A DNA stretch of 64,000 nucleotides from Hydrogenovibrio sp. SC-1 (GTDB lineage Bacteria > Pseudomonadota > Gammaproteobacteria > Thiomicrospirales > Thiomicrospiraceae). The notes under the pieces were generated by a model. The model saw only the letters and a list, made by a program, of their open reading frames with translations. It did not search any database and had not been told where the DNA came from. The translations under genes were made by a program, and so were the position numbers. This document shows positions 17,122-26,638 of this stretch, piece after piece. Location: positions 1 through 64,000 of the forward strand of contig NZ_PKGB01000010.1 in NCBI RefSeq assembly GCF_002848135.1, given 5' to 3'. Numbering within the stretch: position 1 is the first letter of the stretch; each line of letters begins with the position of its first letter.

Positions 17122-19824
17122 TTATAGCCAAGACCAATTAAAGAGTTCTTTCAATGCCGACAGAATAAACGTTGGCAAGGCAGAAATAAAACACACCATT
17201 ATGAGATGTTCCAATGATAAGGGCGTTGTCCCTAAGATGAGATTGCCGAAAGGGGTATAGATCATCAATAATGACAAGAGCGCAGATCCTAAAACCGCAG
17301 CCACCAGCAATTGGTTTGAAAAAGGGTTTCGATGGTAGAGGCTACTAAAGGTTCTGGCATCAAAAACATGAAACAGTTGACCAAAAATTAAGGTGGCAAA
17401 AGCAATGGTTTGCGCGTAGTCAATGGGCGATCCCAAATTAATCGCGACTTGAAATAGGCTATAGCTGACGCCGCCCATCACCAAACCTCTAATTAAAATT
17501 CGGCTGCCAAGATGGTGGGCGAAAAAACTTTCTTGGCTGGGTCTGGGTTGGCGTGCCATGACATCACTCTCTGCTGTATCAACGCCTAAAGCCAGAGAAG
17601 GGATACCATCGCTGACCAGATTTACCCATAAAATCATCATGGGTGCTAAGGTGAGTAGTGGCTCGCCGGCTATCAATAGAAAGGCAAATAAAATTGCCGA
17701 CACTTCACTGACATTGGCGGTTAAACCTTGGCGGATGAATTTACGAATATTGTCATAGATGCGTCGTCCTTCGCGAACCGCGTGTACAATGGTGGCAAAA
17801 TTATCGTCCAGTAAAATCAAGTCGGCCGATTCCTTTGCCACGCCAGTTCCTGTAATGCCCATCACAATACCAATATCGGCTTTACGGACGGCGGGGGCGT
17901 CATTGACCCCGTCTCCGGTCATCGCGACCACTTCCCCATTTTGTTGAAGGGCTTGTACGATTCGCAATTTATGTTCAGGGGTGACTCTGGCAAAGACAGC
18001 GACATGAGGAACATGTTTTTCTAATTCGCTATCCGATAACCGGTTGAGTTCATCACCACTAATGACCTCAGCTTCGTCTGATTCAATAATCCCCATTTTT
18101 TTGGCAATCGCCTTGGCGGTAATGGCATGGTCGCCGGTAATCATCACCACTCGGATACCGGCTGAATGACAATCATTCACCGCCTGAATAGCTTCTGAGC
18201 GTGGCGGGTCGATAATGCCATGCACGCCTAAAAAAGTGAGTTGTTTTTCCAGTTCGGTTAAAGGTAGGTTGATTTGGCCTTCAGAGAGCTCTCGGAAGCC
18301 GACGGCCAAAGTCCGTAAGGCTTGACTGCCAAATTGATGGATTACATCATTAATTAACTGAGAATTACTCATCCGGTCTAGGTGCTTATTTTGGAAAGCG
18401 ATGACCTCTGAATGGTTTAGTAGGATATCGGGTGCCCCTTTCACGATAAGGAGATAGCGGCCATTGGGTTGTTGCACAATCACACTCATCATTTTACGTT
18501 TGGCATCAAATGGATGTGTTTGAACAGGTTGATAGTGCTGGCTTAAGGCCTCTTTATTGAGTCCCGCTTTTGCCGCCGCAACCACAATAGCCCCTTCAGT
18601 GGGTAGCCCTTGTATTTCATGGCGGTCTGCATTTTCGACTAACAAAGCCTCACTACACAGAGCAGAATAGCTCAATAATTGGGTTAAATGGAAGTGCTGG
18701 CTAGATTCGATTTGATCGCCTTTATCGTCTAAGAAATGCCCCTGTGGTTGGTAGCCACTACCGGTAATTTGATAGTGTTCTCCGGCAACCCAACATTGTA
18801 CGACTTGCATTTTATTTTGCGTCAGCGTGCCGGTCTTATCAGAGCAAATGACGGAGGTTGAGCCTAGCGTTTCGACGGATGCCAATTGTTTGGCAAGCGC
18901 ATTGTTACGCATCATTTGTCCTGCACCTAAGGTTAAAACAATGGTGACTAAAGTTGGCAGGCCTTCTGGAATGGCAGCAACTGCCAGAGAAATACTGGTG
19001 TTGACTAAGGCGGGTAGGGTCAGCCCCTTTAACAGGCCGATGCCGACGATAATAGCCACAATAATAAGCGCCGCCCATATCAACGTGTGGGATAAAGTCC
19101 GAATTCGAAGTTGTAATGGGGTTAAGCGGTTCTCGGTGGACTGCATTAACTCGGCAATTTTACCGACTTCGGTATCCATCCCCGTCGCAACGACAATCGC
19201 AACGCCATGACCATGATGAACAGACGTGCTCATAAATCCCATATTGAATTGATCGCCCAATGAGGCTTCAAGGTCTTCAATGGGCTGGGTATTTTTGTTT
19301 ATGAGATCGGATTCGCCTGTCAGCGCCGACTCATCGACTTGTAGGTGTGCGGTTTCAATAAAGCGGCAGTCTGCCGGAATAATATCACCAGTCGATAATT
19401 TGATAATATCGCCAGGAACCAATTGGCTGGCTGGAATTTTTTGCCATTGCCCTGCTTGTTTGACAAAACAATAGGGTGCGGCCATGTCCCGTAAGGCATC
19501 AATTGATTTTTGTGCTTTATACTCTTGGACAAAGCTAATCAGAGCATTGATTAAAATAATCACACTAATGGCAATGGCATCAACGAAATGACTGGTATAA
19601 AAAGATAACAAAGCGCCGATGGCCAGAATGACCAATAGCGGGTTGGATAGTTGGCGCACAAACAGTTTAATAGGCGAAAGTTTGGCAGCGGAAATCAACT
19701 CATTGTCACCAAATTCCGCTTGTTTGGATTGACGTTCGGCAGAGGCTAGCCCTGTTGTTGCGTTAGTGCCGAGAAAATCCAGAGTGGTTTGGACTGTTTG
19801 TTGAAACCATTTTTGCGCTGCCAT
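17122..19824 (-). CDS. P-type cation-transporting ATPase (P2 type)
   Basis: ATP-driven cation pump of about 900 residues with all P-type parts: actuator loop ALTGESDL, ion-site helix PEGLPTLVTIVL, phosphorylation site CSDKTGTLTQNK, KGAPDILL in the nucleotide domain, MITGDHAITAKAIA and MTGDGVNDAPA. An N-terminal cation-ATPase domain and a C-terminal helix bundle are present. PEGLP and overall layout resemble SERCA-like Ca2+ pumps; Mg2+ or Mn2+ remain possible. I use the ATG at 19824, with AGGA upstream, rather than the TTG two codons earlier. Confidence 0.9.
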   Translation of the reverse strand: MAAQKWFQQTVQTTLDFLGTNATTGLASAERQSKQAEFGDNELISAAKLSPIKLFVRQLSNPLLVILAIGALLSFYTSHFVDAIAISVIILINALISFVQEYKAQKSIDALRDMAAPYCFVKQAGQWQKIPASQLVPGDIIKLSTGDIIPADCRFIETAHLQVDESALTGESDLINKNTQPIEDLEASLGDQFNMGFMSTSVHHGHGVAIVVATGMDTEVGKIAELMQSTENRLTPLQLRIRTLSHTLIWAALIIVAIIVGIGLLKGLTLPALVNTSISLAVAAIPEGLPTLVTIVLTLGAGQMMRNNALAKQLASVETLGSTSVICSDKTGTLTQNKMQVVQCWVAGEHYQITGSGYQPQGHFLDDKGDQIESSQHFHLTQLLSYSALCSEALLVENADRHEIQGLPTEGAIVVAAAKAGLNKEALSQHYQPVQTHPFDAKRKMMSVIVQQPNGRYLLIVKGAPDILLNHSEVIAFQNKHLDRMSNSQLINDVIHQFGSQALRTLAVGFRELSEGQINLPLTELEKQLTFLGVHGIIDPPRSEAIQAVNDCHSAGIRVVMITGDHAITAKAIAKKMGIIESDEAEVISGDELNRLSDSELEKHVPHVAVFARVTPEHKLRIVQALQQNGEVVAMTGDGVNDAPAVRKADIGIVMGITGTGVAKESADLILLDDNFATIVHAVREGRRIYDNIRKFIRQGLTANVSEVSAILFAFLLIAGEPLLTLAPMMILWVNLVSDGIPSLALGVDTAESDVMARQPRPSQESFFAHHLGSRILIRGLVMGGVSYSLFQVAINLGSPIDYAQTIAFATLIFGQLFHVFDARTFSSLYHRNPFSNQLLVAAVLGSALLSLLMIYTPFGNLILGTTPLSLEHLIMVCFISALPTFILSALKELFNWSWL

Positions 19825-19868
19825 CGTCAAAGAATCCTATTAGGCGGTAGAGTAGCAAGCTCACTGAA

Positions 19869-20387
19869 TTAACGCTGTTGTGGGGTGTTCAGTGCAAAAG
19901 GAACGGCTAATACCTGGCCATTTGGCTGGGTCATTAACACTGAAATATGCCATTTCATGTCATCTAGTGTACAGAATGCCAGCATAGATTGTCCACGGTA
20001 ATGACCAGGTTGATTGGGGTCTGCCGATAATTGCACTCGATTGTAGCCCATATACATGTTTTCACCCGCAATATCCAGTTCAACCTTTTGTGCCTGAATG
20101 CCCTGTAATTGAACGGACACGTCCAACATACGAGCGACTTTGATAGGTCTAGGAAGAATTTCCAGCCGGACACTTTGTTGTGCCTGTTGTGATTCACAGG
20201 CCTGGTGGTGTAAAGAGCAATCCTGGACTAATGGCCAGTTGGTTAATGGGTGTGAGCCACTTGGCTGAAGGTCACAACTGGATAAGCTGATAAATCCGAT
20301 CAGGCTTGCTGCCACGAATAGACTCGTCCCCTTTAAAGGGTGTTGGCTAAAAAGGGTTTTTAGCTTGTTAAAGATGGTTGTGTGCAT
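19869..20387 (-). CDS. Hypothetical lipoprotein
   Basis: Not recognised. 172 residues with a hydrophobic signal and lipobox LSSC (Cys38), so probably a periplasmic lipoprotein. The mature part begins with two Cys (DCSLHHQACES) and then alternates hydrophobic and polar residues in a beta-sandwich pattern, with MYMGYNRV and a further Cys in LAFCTLDDMKWHI. The Met/His/Cys content could suit metal binding, but this is speculation. It lies upstream of the P-type ATPase on the same strand with a 44-base gap, so cotranscription is possible. Confidence 0.6.
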   Translation of the reverse strand: MHTTIFNKLKTLFSQHPLKGTSLFVAASLIGFISLSSCDLQPSGSHPLTNWPLVQDCSLHHQACESQQAQQSVRLEILPRPIKVARMLDVSVQLQGIQAQKVELDIAGENMYMGYNRVQLSADPNQPGHYRGQSMLAFCTLDDMKWHISVLMTQPNGQVLAVPFALNTPQQR

Positions 20388-20445
20388 GGTGTTCTCGTCT
20401 ATGGCAACGGCTTGATCTGTATCTTAAAGGGTTTGGCAGTTTCAC

Positions 20446-21276
20446 TCAAGTCAAATCCGATAGGCTTTGGCAACTGCTACAAAAATAACTGGCACGCTGA
20501 TTTTGGATGATTTTTTGAATGGGTTGCTGACAACAGAAACAAGGTTCTTTGGCTCTGCCATAAACTTGTAATTGTTGTTCAAAGTAGCCAGGTTTACCCG
20601 TTGGCGTTAAAAAGTCTTTTAAGGTGGTGCCTCCTTGGTTGATTGCTTCAGTTAACACCTGCTTAATGCTGGTGATCAAAGTGGCAATTTCCGCCGCATT
20701 CAAACTATTTGCTGGACGAAGGGGGTGGATCTTGCTCATAAATAAGGCTTCATTGGCATAGATATTCCCAACGCCAACGACAATGGCATTTTGCATAATG
20801 GCATTTTTAATCGCCATGCTGCGGCGAGCCAGTTGTTTGGCTAGGCTTTCAGTATTAAACGCATCTGTCAGAGGCTCTGGCCCCAGGTTTTTCAATAAGG
20901 GGTGTTGTGCAAGCGGTTCTTCAGTCCATAACCAGCAGCCAAATCGTCTTGGGTCGTGATAGCGCAATAACCAGCCATTGTCCAAGTTCAAATCGATATG
21001 ATCGTGCTTTTTCGCAGGGGTGGATTGTGGTAGCACTCGTAAATTACCCGACATCCCTAAATGAATAATAATATGCCCTAACCGGGTTTCTAGTAGTAAA
21101 TATTTAGCGCGTCGCCTGATCGATAAAATGACCAGGCCTGGTAGGATTTTGCTTAATTTTGAGTCAACTGGCCAGCGTAAACGTCCATTGCGAATTTGGA
21201 TTGATTGAATGACTTGGCCTTGCGTCTTGGATTCAATGCCCTTTTTGGTCGTTTCAACTTCGGGTAGTTCTGGCAT
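20446..21276 (-). CDS. mutM: Formamidopyrimidine-DNA glycosylase
   Basis: Base-excision repair enzyme removing 8-oxoguanine and formamidopyrimidines, with AP-lyase activity. The start at 21276 is fixed by chemistry: Pro2 of MPELPEVET is the catalytic nucleophile. The longer open frame from 21339 would bury it. H2TH region VVGVGNIYANEALF; the C-terminal zinc finger is CFCC..CSSC (C-x2-C-x16-C-x2-C). 276 residues. A CCAGGCCTGG copy encodes LPGLV. Confidence 0.96.
   Translation of the reverse strand: MPELPEVETTKKGIESKTQGQVIQSIQIRNGRLRWPVDSKLSKILPGLVILSIRRRAKYLLLETRLGHIIIHLGMSGNLRVLPQSTPAKKHDHIDLNLDNGWLLRYHDPRRFGCWLWTEEPLAQHPLLKNLGPEPLTDAFNTESLAKQLARRSMAIKNAIMQNAIVVGVGNIYANEALFMSKIHPLRPANSLNAAEIATLITSIKQVLTEAINQGGTTLKDFLTPTGKPGYFEQQLQVYGRAKEPCFCCQQPIQKIIQNQRASYFCSSCQSLSDLT
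21132..21141. repeat. CCAGGCCTGG palindrome, copy 5
   Basis: Exact copy inside mutM, read as Pro-Gly-Leu (minus strand), with cgataaaatga on its left. Confidence 0.9.
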
Positions 21277-21430
21277 GGTTCTTTCTTCTATTCTCGGTAG
21301 GGTTCTGTAGGGTGTCGTGATTTGCAATATTGTTGCCATTTTAAATTAAATTGCGATTTTTAGACAGATGGCCGATATAAAAATTAACAGAGACACAAAA
21401 AATAGAACCACAAACACAAGGAGAAGCGTC

Positions 21431-21637
21431 ATGAATACCAGTCCTTATTTTTTAGACAGTGATGAATCCGGTTATTGTGTTAAAAATGCGCAAGGTACCG
21501 TTGCCAGTTTCAAAATGATTGACGATGCATTTGAAGCCATGCGCGATTTTCAAACCAAAACCTTCCCTGAAAACTGGGCAAAAATTCCACCTGCGATGCA
21601 AGCCGTTAAGCAGCGCTGCTACGGCCAATTACATTAG
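21431..21637 (+). CDS. Small conserved-looking hypothetical protein
   Basis: A 68-residue soluble protein of unknown function. The start at 21431 has a full AGGAG eight bases upstream (21419-21423). The longer frame from 21368 runs back into the spacer and has no such site. Features: an acidic first half (SDESGYCVKN), a central FKMIDDAFEAMRDFQ helix and two Cys. Without a search I cannot say how widespread it is. Confidence 0.6.
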   Translation: MNTSPYFLDSDESGYCVKNAQGTVASFKMIDDAFEAMRDFQTKTFPENWAKIPPAMQAVKQRCYGQLH

Positions 21638-21752
21638 AGGGCGTTTGCCATCTTAACTACACTGGCCTGTTTTGAATGCGGGTCAGTGAATGGTTAAAAA
21701 TGGAATAGACAGATGTTTTTGATACAGATTTGGAAGTAAAAAATAAATTGAG

Positions 21753-21780
21753 TTGTAGCGAATAAGAATTTGGTTATAAT
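21753..21780 (+). promoter_or_regulatory. Putative promoter of the second SBP-GGDEF gene
   Basis: TTGTAG (21753-21758) and a perfect TATAAT (21775-21780), 16-base spacer, about 41 bases before the ATG at 21822. Confidence 0.5.
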
Positions 21781-21821
21781 CGTTCTATGGTCAATCTGCA
21801 AACACGATATTTAGCAATTTT

Positions 21822-24497
21822 ATGATTTCTCGCCTGTTCAAGTCTTGGTGCTTGCTCTGTATTTTGTTGTTCATGGCCGCCTCACCGGCTCAGGCAAAAC
21901 ATATCTCTGAACCCCATAAACCCATTCCCATTAATGTACAGTTTAATTGGCATCATCAATTTCAATATGCTGGTTTTTATGCGGCGCTCCAGCAAGGATA
22001 TTACGCTGATTCTGGATTCGATGTCACTTTAAAAACCTGGAAACCTGGCGTTAGGGTCTTGGATGAGGTGGTGTCAGGTCGGACAGACTTTGCGGTAGGG
22101 TATAGTTCTTTAGCGGTTGATTATGCTAAAGGTGCCCCGATTCGACTGGTGATGAGTTCCTTTCAATACTCGCCAATGGTACTATTGTCTCACCAGCCCT
22201 TAGAGAATCTAGCTGACTTTTCTGGAAAAAAGGTGATGCATTTTGGCAATTTGCAAATCCAAACCTTATTGAATAAAGCAAAATTGAAAGTGTCAACGCC
22301 ATTTATTGAGGTGCCATCTTCAGGGGATTTGAATGATTTCATAGATCATAAAGTGGACTTTTATGCCGCCTATATGACCAATGAACCCTATCGTCTCCAA
22401 CAGCAAGGCGTTCCTTACTCAATTGTTGACCCCAAAGCCTTTGGTGTTCAGAGTTATGGAGATCTTGTCGTGACCTCTCGAAGCCTGGCGACCCAATCGC
22501 CAAAGGTTGTCGAAGCCTTTAGAAAAGCGACCATTCTAGGTTGGCAATATGCACTAGACCATCCTGAAGAAGTGGTGGATTTTTTAATTGAAAATTATCC
22601 GGTGGTGAAAACCCGTGAGGCCTTGATAGATGAAGCACAAAAAACCGAAGTGTATGTCAAATCAGGACAAGTGCCTATCGGTGAAGTCTCGCCTGAAAAA
22701 TTAGTGGCAACCGTTGTTGATGCGAAGGATGCGGGTTTTATCAGCCAAGAGCAGTATGAGAATCTAGACATTAATCGCTTTATTATTCGTCATCAGCCAT
22801 TGTTGTTATCGGAAGATGAATTGGCTTATATCCAAACCTATCCTGCAGTCACCATGGCAAATGATACCAATTGGGCTCCATTTGAGTTTATTGATGAGGA
22901 GGGGGTTTATCGAGGAATTGCCGCTGATTATATCAAGCTAATTTCAGAAAAAACCGGGCTGGAGTTTAAGCCTGCAACCAATGTGAGCTGGGATGAGCTG
23001 GTGCAGGCTACCGAGCAAGGACACTATGATATTTATTCTGCGGCGGTGGCTACACCTGAACGATTGGGCTATATGCGTTTCACTAAGCCTTACTTGTCTT
23101 TTCCAATGGTGTTATTGGGGGCGGAGAATCTGTCGGCCGTTTCAGGGTATGATCAGTTGTTGGGCGAAACGATTGCCGTCGTTGAAGGTTATTGGTCAGA
23201 AGAGTTTTTAAGGCAAAATTATCCAGACATTCAACTGTTACCAGTCGATTCGGTGAAACAGGGTATTGAGGCGGTGATAGAGGGCCGTGCTAAAGCCTAT
23301 TCCGGTAATTTAGGCGCGATTAATTATACGATTAATCAGTATGGACTAACGGGCGTTCATATTATTGGCCATTCGTCTTATCGTTTTGAGTTAGCCATCG
23401 GGGTTCAACAAAATAATCCGGTATTATTCAGTATCTTACAAAAAGCACTAGATTCCATTTCAGAGTCGGAGCGTAGAGCCATCTTTAATCGCTGGATTCA
23501 ACTCAATATGGTGCGCCATTTAGATAAAAAAGAGCTGTTTCAAATAGGTGTGGGTGTGTTAACGGCGTTATTGTTGATGCTAGCCATTATTTTTATTTTT
23601 CGCTATCAAAAGAATCAGCGTCAAACCTATATTAATCAAATTCACGAACTCACCTATGCCACCTTGATTGATGCCAAGACCTTTGCATTAATCTGGGTCA
23701 GTGATGCCTATTGTGGCTTGACTGGTTATTCCAAAAAAGAGTTATTGGGACGAGATTATACGTCATTAGCGACACAGAAATTAACCGCAGATGCGCTGGA
23801 ACACATAAAAAAACAAGTCTTTTCTGGTCAGGCTTGGGAAGGGGAAATGGAAGGCCGTGCCAAGGATCATTCGACCTATGCCGTCAAACTGACGCTGTCA
23901 CCGGTTAAGGATATTTGGGGCAATATTCATAAAATCTGGGCGACCAGGGTGAATATTACCGATCGTAAGCGCATTGAACAATTGGTCATTACTGATGAAT
24001 TGACGAACCTTTATAACCGACGGTATTTTAATCAAATTTTTGCGCAAGAAATTAATCGGGCCAAACGCAATGGAGACCCCTTGTCGATTGCGATGATTGA
24101 TATCGATTACTTTAAAAAGATTAATGATACCTATGGCCATCAAAAAGGGGACGAGGTGCTTCAACAGGTCGCGGCTGTTTTAGAGAGTCACTTTAATCGA
24201 GCCTCAGATTTTGTGTTTAGAATGGGAGGAGAAGAGTTTTGGATTTTGAGCGAGTTTAAAACAGAGCAAGCTTTCCAAGCCTATTTAGAAGAGCTTCGAG
24301 TGCGCATTATGGCATTAGATATTAAGAATAAGGCATCCGACTTTGAGGTCATGACTTTATCAATTGGCGCAGCATTTGTTTCTGCATCCGCGCTAACCGA
24401 TTCCGAAAAGCTATACTTTGAAGTGGATAATGCCTTGTATCAAGCAAAACAAAAGGGGCGGAATCAAGTTGTCTTTAATCACGAAGTGAATCAGTGA
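21822..24497 (+). CDS. Periplasmic NMT1-like + SBP3, PAS sensor diguanylate cyclase
   Basis: Paralogue of the protein at 9198 with an added PAS domain. Order in 891 residues: signal peptide (1-25), NMT1-like domain (about 34-265, FNWHHQFQYAGFYAA), SBP_bac_3 domain (about 338-560, AVTMANDTNWAPFEF), transmembrane helix (about 580-600), PAS plus PAC (about 615-720) and GGDEF (about 725-888). FRMGGEEF is the active site and RASD five residues upstream the I-site. It should make c-di-GMP in response to a periplasmic ligand and perhaps a second cue at the PAS. No clear Shine-Dalgarno precedes the ATG. Confidence 0.88.
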   Translation: MISRLFKSWCLLCILLFMAASPAQAKHISEPHKPIPINVQFNWHHQFQYAGFYAALQQGYYADSGFDVTLKTWKPGVRVLDEVVSGRTDFAVGYSSLAVDYAKGAPIRLVMSSFQYSPMVLLSHQPLENLADFSGKKVMHFGNLQIQTLLNKAKLKVSTPFIEVPSSGDLNDFIDHKVDFYAAYMTNEPYRLQQQGVPYSIVDPKAFGVQSYGDLVVTSRSLATQSPKVVEAFRKATILGWQYALDHPEEVVDFLIENYPVVKTREALIDEAQKTEVYVKSGQVPIGEVSPEKLVATVVDAKDAGFISQEQYENLDINRFIIRHQPLLLSEDELAYIQTYPAVTMANDTNWAPFEFIDEEGVYRGIAADYIKLISEKTGLEFKPATNVSWDELVQATEQGHYDIYSAAVATPERLGYMRFTKPYLSFPMVLLGAENLSAVSGYDQLLGETIAVVEGYWSEEFLRQNYPDIQLLPVDSVKQGIEAVIEGRAKAYSGNLGAINYTINQYGLTGVHIIGHSSYRFELAIGVQQNNPVLFSILQKALDSISESERRAIFNRWIQLNMVRHLDKKELFQIGVGVLTALLLMLAIIFIFRYQKNQRQTYINQIHELTYATLIDAKTFALIWVSDAYCGLTGYSKKELLGRDYTSLATQKLTADALEHIKKQVFSGQAWEGEMEGRAKDHSTYAVKLTLSPVKDIWGNIHKIWATRVNITDRKRIEQLVITDELTNLYNRRYFNQIFAQEINRAKRNGDPLSIAMIDIDYFKKINDTYGHQKGDEVLQQVAAVLESHFNRASDFVFRMGGEEFWILSEFKTEQAFQAYLEELRVRIMALDIKNKASDFEVMTLSIGAAFVSASALTDSEKLYFEVDNALYQAKQKGRNQVVFNHEVNQ

Positions 24498-24540
24498 AGC
24501 TACCCGAATACTGATAGGAGAAGCTAAGTTTTTGCAGGCA

Positions 24541-24569
24541 TAAAAAAACCCAGCCTTGTGAGCTGGGTT
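24541..24569 (-). terminator. Intrinsic terminator of rpmB-rpmG
   Basis: Stem AACCCAGC/GCTGGGTT with loop of seven. On the minus strand the stem runs directly into seven T, so it ends the ribosomal protein transcript. Confidence 0.9.
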
Positions 24570-24605
24570 AGATTAAATGGGTTTGGGTAAAACCGATTTA
24601 ATGAC

Positions 24606-24758
24606 TTACTTGATTTTTGCTTCTTTAAAGAGAACATGTTTACGCAAAACGGGATCATATTTTTTGATCTCAAATTTGCCAGCCATGTTACGCTTATTTT
24701 TATCCGTAGTATAAAAATAAGCGCTTTCTGTCGATTGAAGTTTAATTTTATCGCGCAT
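24606..24758 (-). CDS. rpmG: 50S ribosomal protein L33
   Basis: A 50-residue basic protein of the large ribosomal subunit. It begins [12 protein letters not shown] and contains [10 protein letters not shown] and [19 protein letters not shown], the standard L33 blocks. The zinc-binding Cys pairs found in some L33 proteins are absent (C-minus type). It lies 11 bases downstream of rpmB, the usual rpmB-rpmG order, and is followed by a strong terminator. Confidence 0.97.
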   Translation of the reverse strand: MRDKIKLQSTESAYFYTTDKNKRNMAGKFEIKKYDPVLRKHVLFKEAKIK

Positions 24759-24769
24759 GTCGGGCTCCC

Positions 24770-25006
24770 TTAAACTTTCTCACCACGTGCGCGCATTTCT
24801 GCTAACACGGACTCAATTCCGTTCTTATCAATAATACGCATACCTGAAGTAGAAAGACGTAGTTTGACAAAACGGTTCTCATTTTCAACCCAAAAACGAT
24901 GTGTTTGTAGATTAGGCTCAAAACGACGACGAGTCTTACGATGAGAGTGGGAAACATTGTTACCGACAACAGGTTTTTTTCCTGTTACTTGGCAAATTTT
25001 AGACAT
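24770..25006 (-). CDS. rpmB: 50S ribosomal protein L28
   Basis: Large-subunit ribosomal protein, 78 residues, with the L28 opening [25 protein letters not shown] split here as [12 protein letters not shown] and [10 protein letters not shown], then [13 protein letters not shown] and a basic C-terminus. One Cys only, so no zinc ribbon. AGAGG precedes the ATG. First gene of the rpmB-rpmG operon. Confidence 0.97.
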   Translation of the reverse strand: MSKICQVTGKKPVVGNNVSHSHRKTRRRFEPNLQTHRFWVENENRFVKLRLSTSGMRIIDKNGIESVLAEMRARGEKV

Positions 25007-25140
25007 TTCTCAATTCCTCTCAAAAAAGTGAGTTTTAACACTCACGCACATTAAAAATATTCGAATATTTCTATGTTAAAACGACCCCCAATAACCAGCG
25101 TGAAACCGTTATTGGCAATCCGTAAAAAACAAGAAGCGAG

Positions 25141-25169
25141 ATTATGCCTAAAACTGACTTAAAAAGCAA
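25141..25169 (-). promoter_or_regulatory. Putative promoter of rpmB-rpmG
   Basis: On the minus strand TTGCTT (25164-25169) and CATAAT (25141-25146), 17-base spacer, about 135 bases upstream of the rpmB ATG. It lies inside a 10-bp inverted repeat (25147-25156 and 25184-25193). Confidence 0.55.
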
Positions 25170-25188
25170 GTTTATTGTCAAGACAGTT

Positions 25189-25899
25189 TTAGGGGGCTTG
25201 TCTTTGGTAAACGCGTTGTAATAACTGGTGAATGAGGATAAAAAAGCCTGTGGTCACAGTCATCAGACTGATAAAAATATAGCCAAACAGGTCAGGAGCT
25301 TTCATCATGGTACTCATCAGTGATTCCTGATAATAAAAAAACCACTGATGTTGTTCAGGAAAAATCCATATATGTAGTTGATAAAATACGGTTTCGGGTC
25401 CCCAAATTAATAGCGGAATCATCAGTGCCAGTGCGCCCAAAGCCCCAGAAGTGAGTAGTTGCCTGCTAGCAGGATAGCGCCGTCGATAAATCAGAAAGCC
25501 AGTCCAGAACAGCCAAATAATCAAACCATAGAGTGCGGCTTTCTGCAAAATGGAAATAAGATGAGAGACATCTTTTAAGTGAATAATTTCAGCCGGACGT
25601 AATAAGGCAACACGGTACTGTGACGTTTCGTAGGTGAGATTTTCTAGCCCTTTTCCTTGGTGATGAATGGCTTTAACGATGTCTGCAAACAACTGATAGC
25701 GTGTTTCCGATGAGGTTTCTTCAAACCCTTTTCGATACAGGTTCAGAGGAGCATAACGATCAATGTGGTCGCCAATCCCGGCATAGTCATGCCAAACTGG
25801 GTAGCCAAAATTAACTTGTGCCAGTGTTAGCCAACTGCCCCAAAAGCATAGCAATAAAGTCAGCCAAGTCCATAGCATGCGTTGAATGATTGAAAGCAT
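25189..25899 (-). CDS. Integral membrane protein, DUF1461-like
   Basis: 236 residues with an N-terminal membrane helix, an extracytoplasmic region of about 90 residues, then four membrane helices. EIIHLKDVSHLI and the later FPEQHQWFF resemble the two conserved blocks of DUF1461 (TIGR01906) membrane proteins. The function of this family in Gram-negative bacteria is not established to my knowledge. Its ATG overlaps the radC stop by one base, so it is translated with radC. The family assignment is by motif memory and only moderately firm. Confidence 0.6.
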   Translation of the reverse strand: MLSIIQRMLWTWLTLLLCFWGSWLTLAQVNFGYPVWHDYAGIGDHIDRYAPLNLYRKGFEETSSETRYQLFADIVKAIHHQGKGLENLTYETSQYRVALLRPAEIIHLKDVSHLISILQKAALYGLIIWLFWTGFLIYRRRYPASRQLLTSGALGALALMIPLLIWGPETVFYQLHIWIFPEQHQWFFYYQESLMSTMMKAPDLFGYIFISLMTVTTGFFILIHQLLQRVYQRQAP

Positions 25900-26579
25900 T
25901 AGGACATAACTCCCAATTGTGCCAGCGAGACCCAGCGACCATGATCGCCCAAAATAATATGATCCAAACAGCGCACTTCGACTAATGATAAGGCTTGTTG
26001 TAATTGTTGGGTTAAGCGTTTATCGGCTTCACTCGGGGTTGGATCGCCGGAAGGGTGGTTATGTGCCAGAATCACGGCAGCGGCTTGATGTTCCAACGCA
26101 CAAATAACTACTTCTCGAGCATGAACGGATGCCTGATTGAGGGTGCCAGTAAAAAGTGGTTTAAACTGTATAAAGTGATGCTGCTGATCTAATAAGATCA
26201 TGCCAAAGATTTCGCGATTTTGGTTGCCCAGGTGGTGCTGTAACAGTCGTGCCACAGCTTCCGGCTGAGTCATGGCATCCCCTTTGGTGAGGCCGGATTC
26301 AAAATGACGACGTGACATTTCCAGCACTGCGCGCAGTTGTACATATTTGGCCTGCCCTAAGCCCTTGGCGCTGCAAAATTCGGCTTCATCACTGGTTAAT
26401 AACTGATGCAAACTGCCAAAATGATCTAATAAGTCTTGGGACAGTTCTACTGCGCTTTTGCCTTTAACGCCCACCCGTAAAAAGATGGCGAGTAATTCAG
26501 CATCAGAAAGCTGTTCAGCACCATAACGAAGCAGTTTTTCACGGGGGCGGTCATTTTCATGCCAGTCGGTAATTGCCAT
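25899..26579 (-). CDS. radC: RadC family JAB-domain protein
   Basis: 226-residue RadC protein. An N-terminal helix-hairpin-helix-like part ([24 protein letters not shown]) is followed by the JAB/MPN metalloprotease-like domain with the zinc motif [14 protein letters not shown] and an upstream Glu in VICALEHQ. Despite the name, a repair role for RadC is doubtful; the biochemical function is not settled. Divergent from the thioesterase/coaBC pair, which agrees with the common radC-coaBC neighbourhood. Confidence 0.94.
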   Translation of the reverse strand: MAITDWHENDRPREKLLRYGAEQLSDAELLAIFLRVGVKGKSAVELSQDLLDHFGSLHQLLTSDEAEFCSAKGLGQAKYVQLRAVLEMSRRHFESGLTKGDAMTQPEAVARLLQHHLGNQNREIFGMILLDQQHHFIQFKPLFTGTLNQASVHAREVVICALEHQAAAVILAHNHPSGDPTPSEADKRLTQQLQQALSLVEVRCLDHIILGDHGRWVSLAQLGVMS

Positions 26580-26638
26580 GTTTTTGCGCTTTTTTGATAA
26601 GATAAGCGCTATCTTAAGTCAAAGAGGAAAGTCAGGCA

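Noticed and set aside
18827-19210. 127-codon frame antisense to the P-type ATPase
   Set aside because: Lies wholly opposite conserved ATPase motifs (DKTGT, PEGLP); composition is that of a shadow frame.
21277-21339. N-terminal extension of MutM
   Set aside because: It would block the catalytic Pro2; the start at 21276 has GAAAGA upstream.
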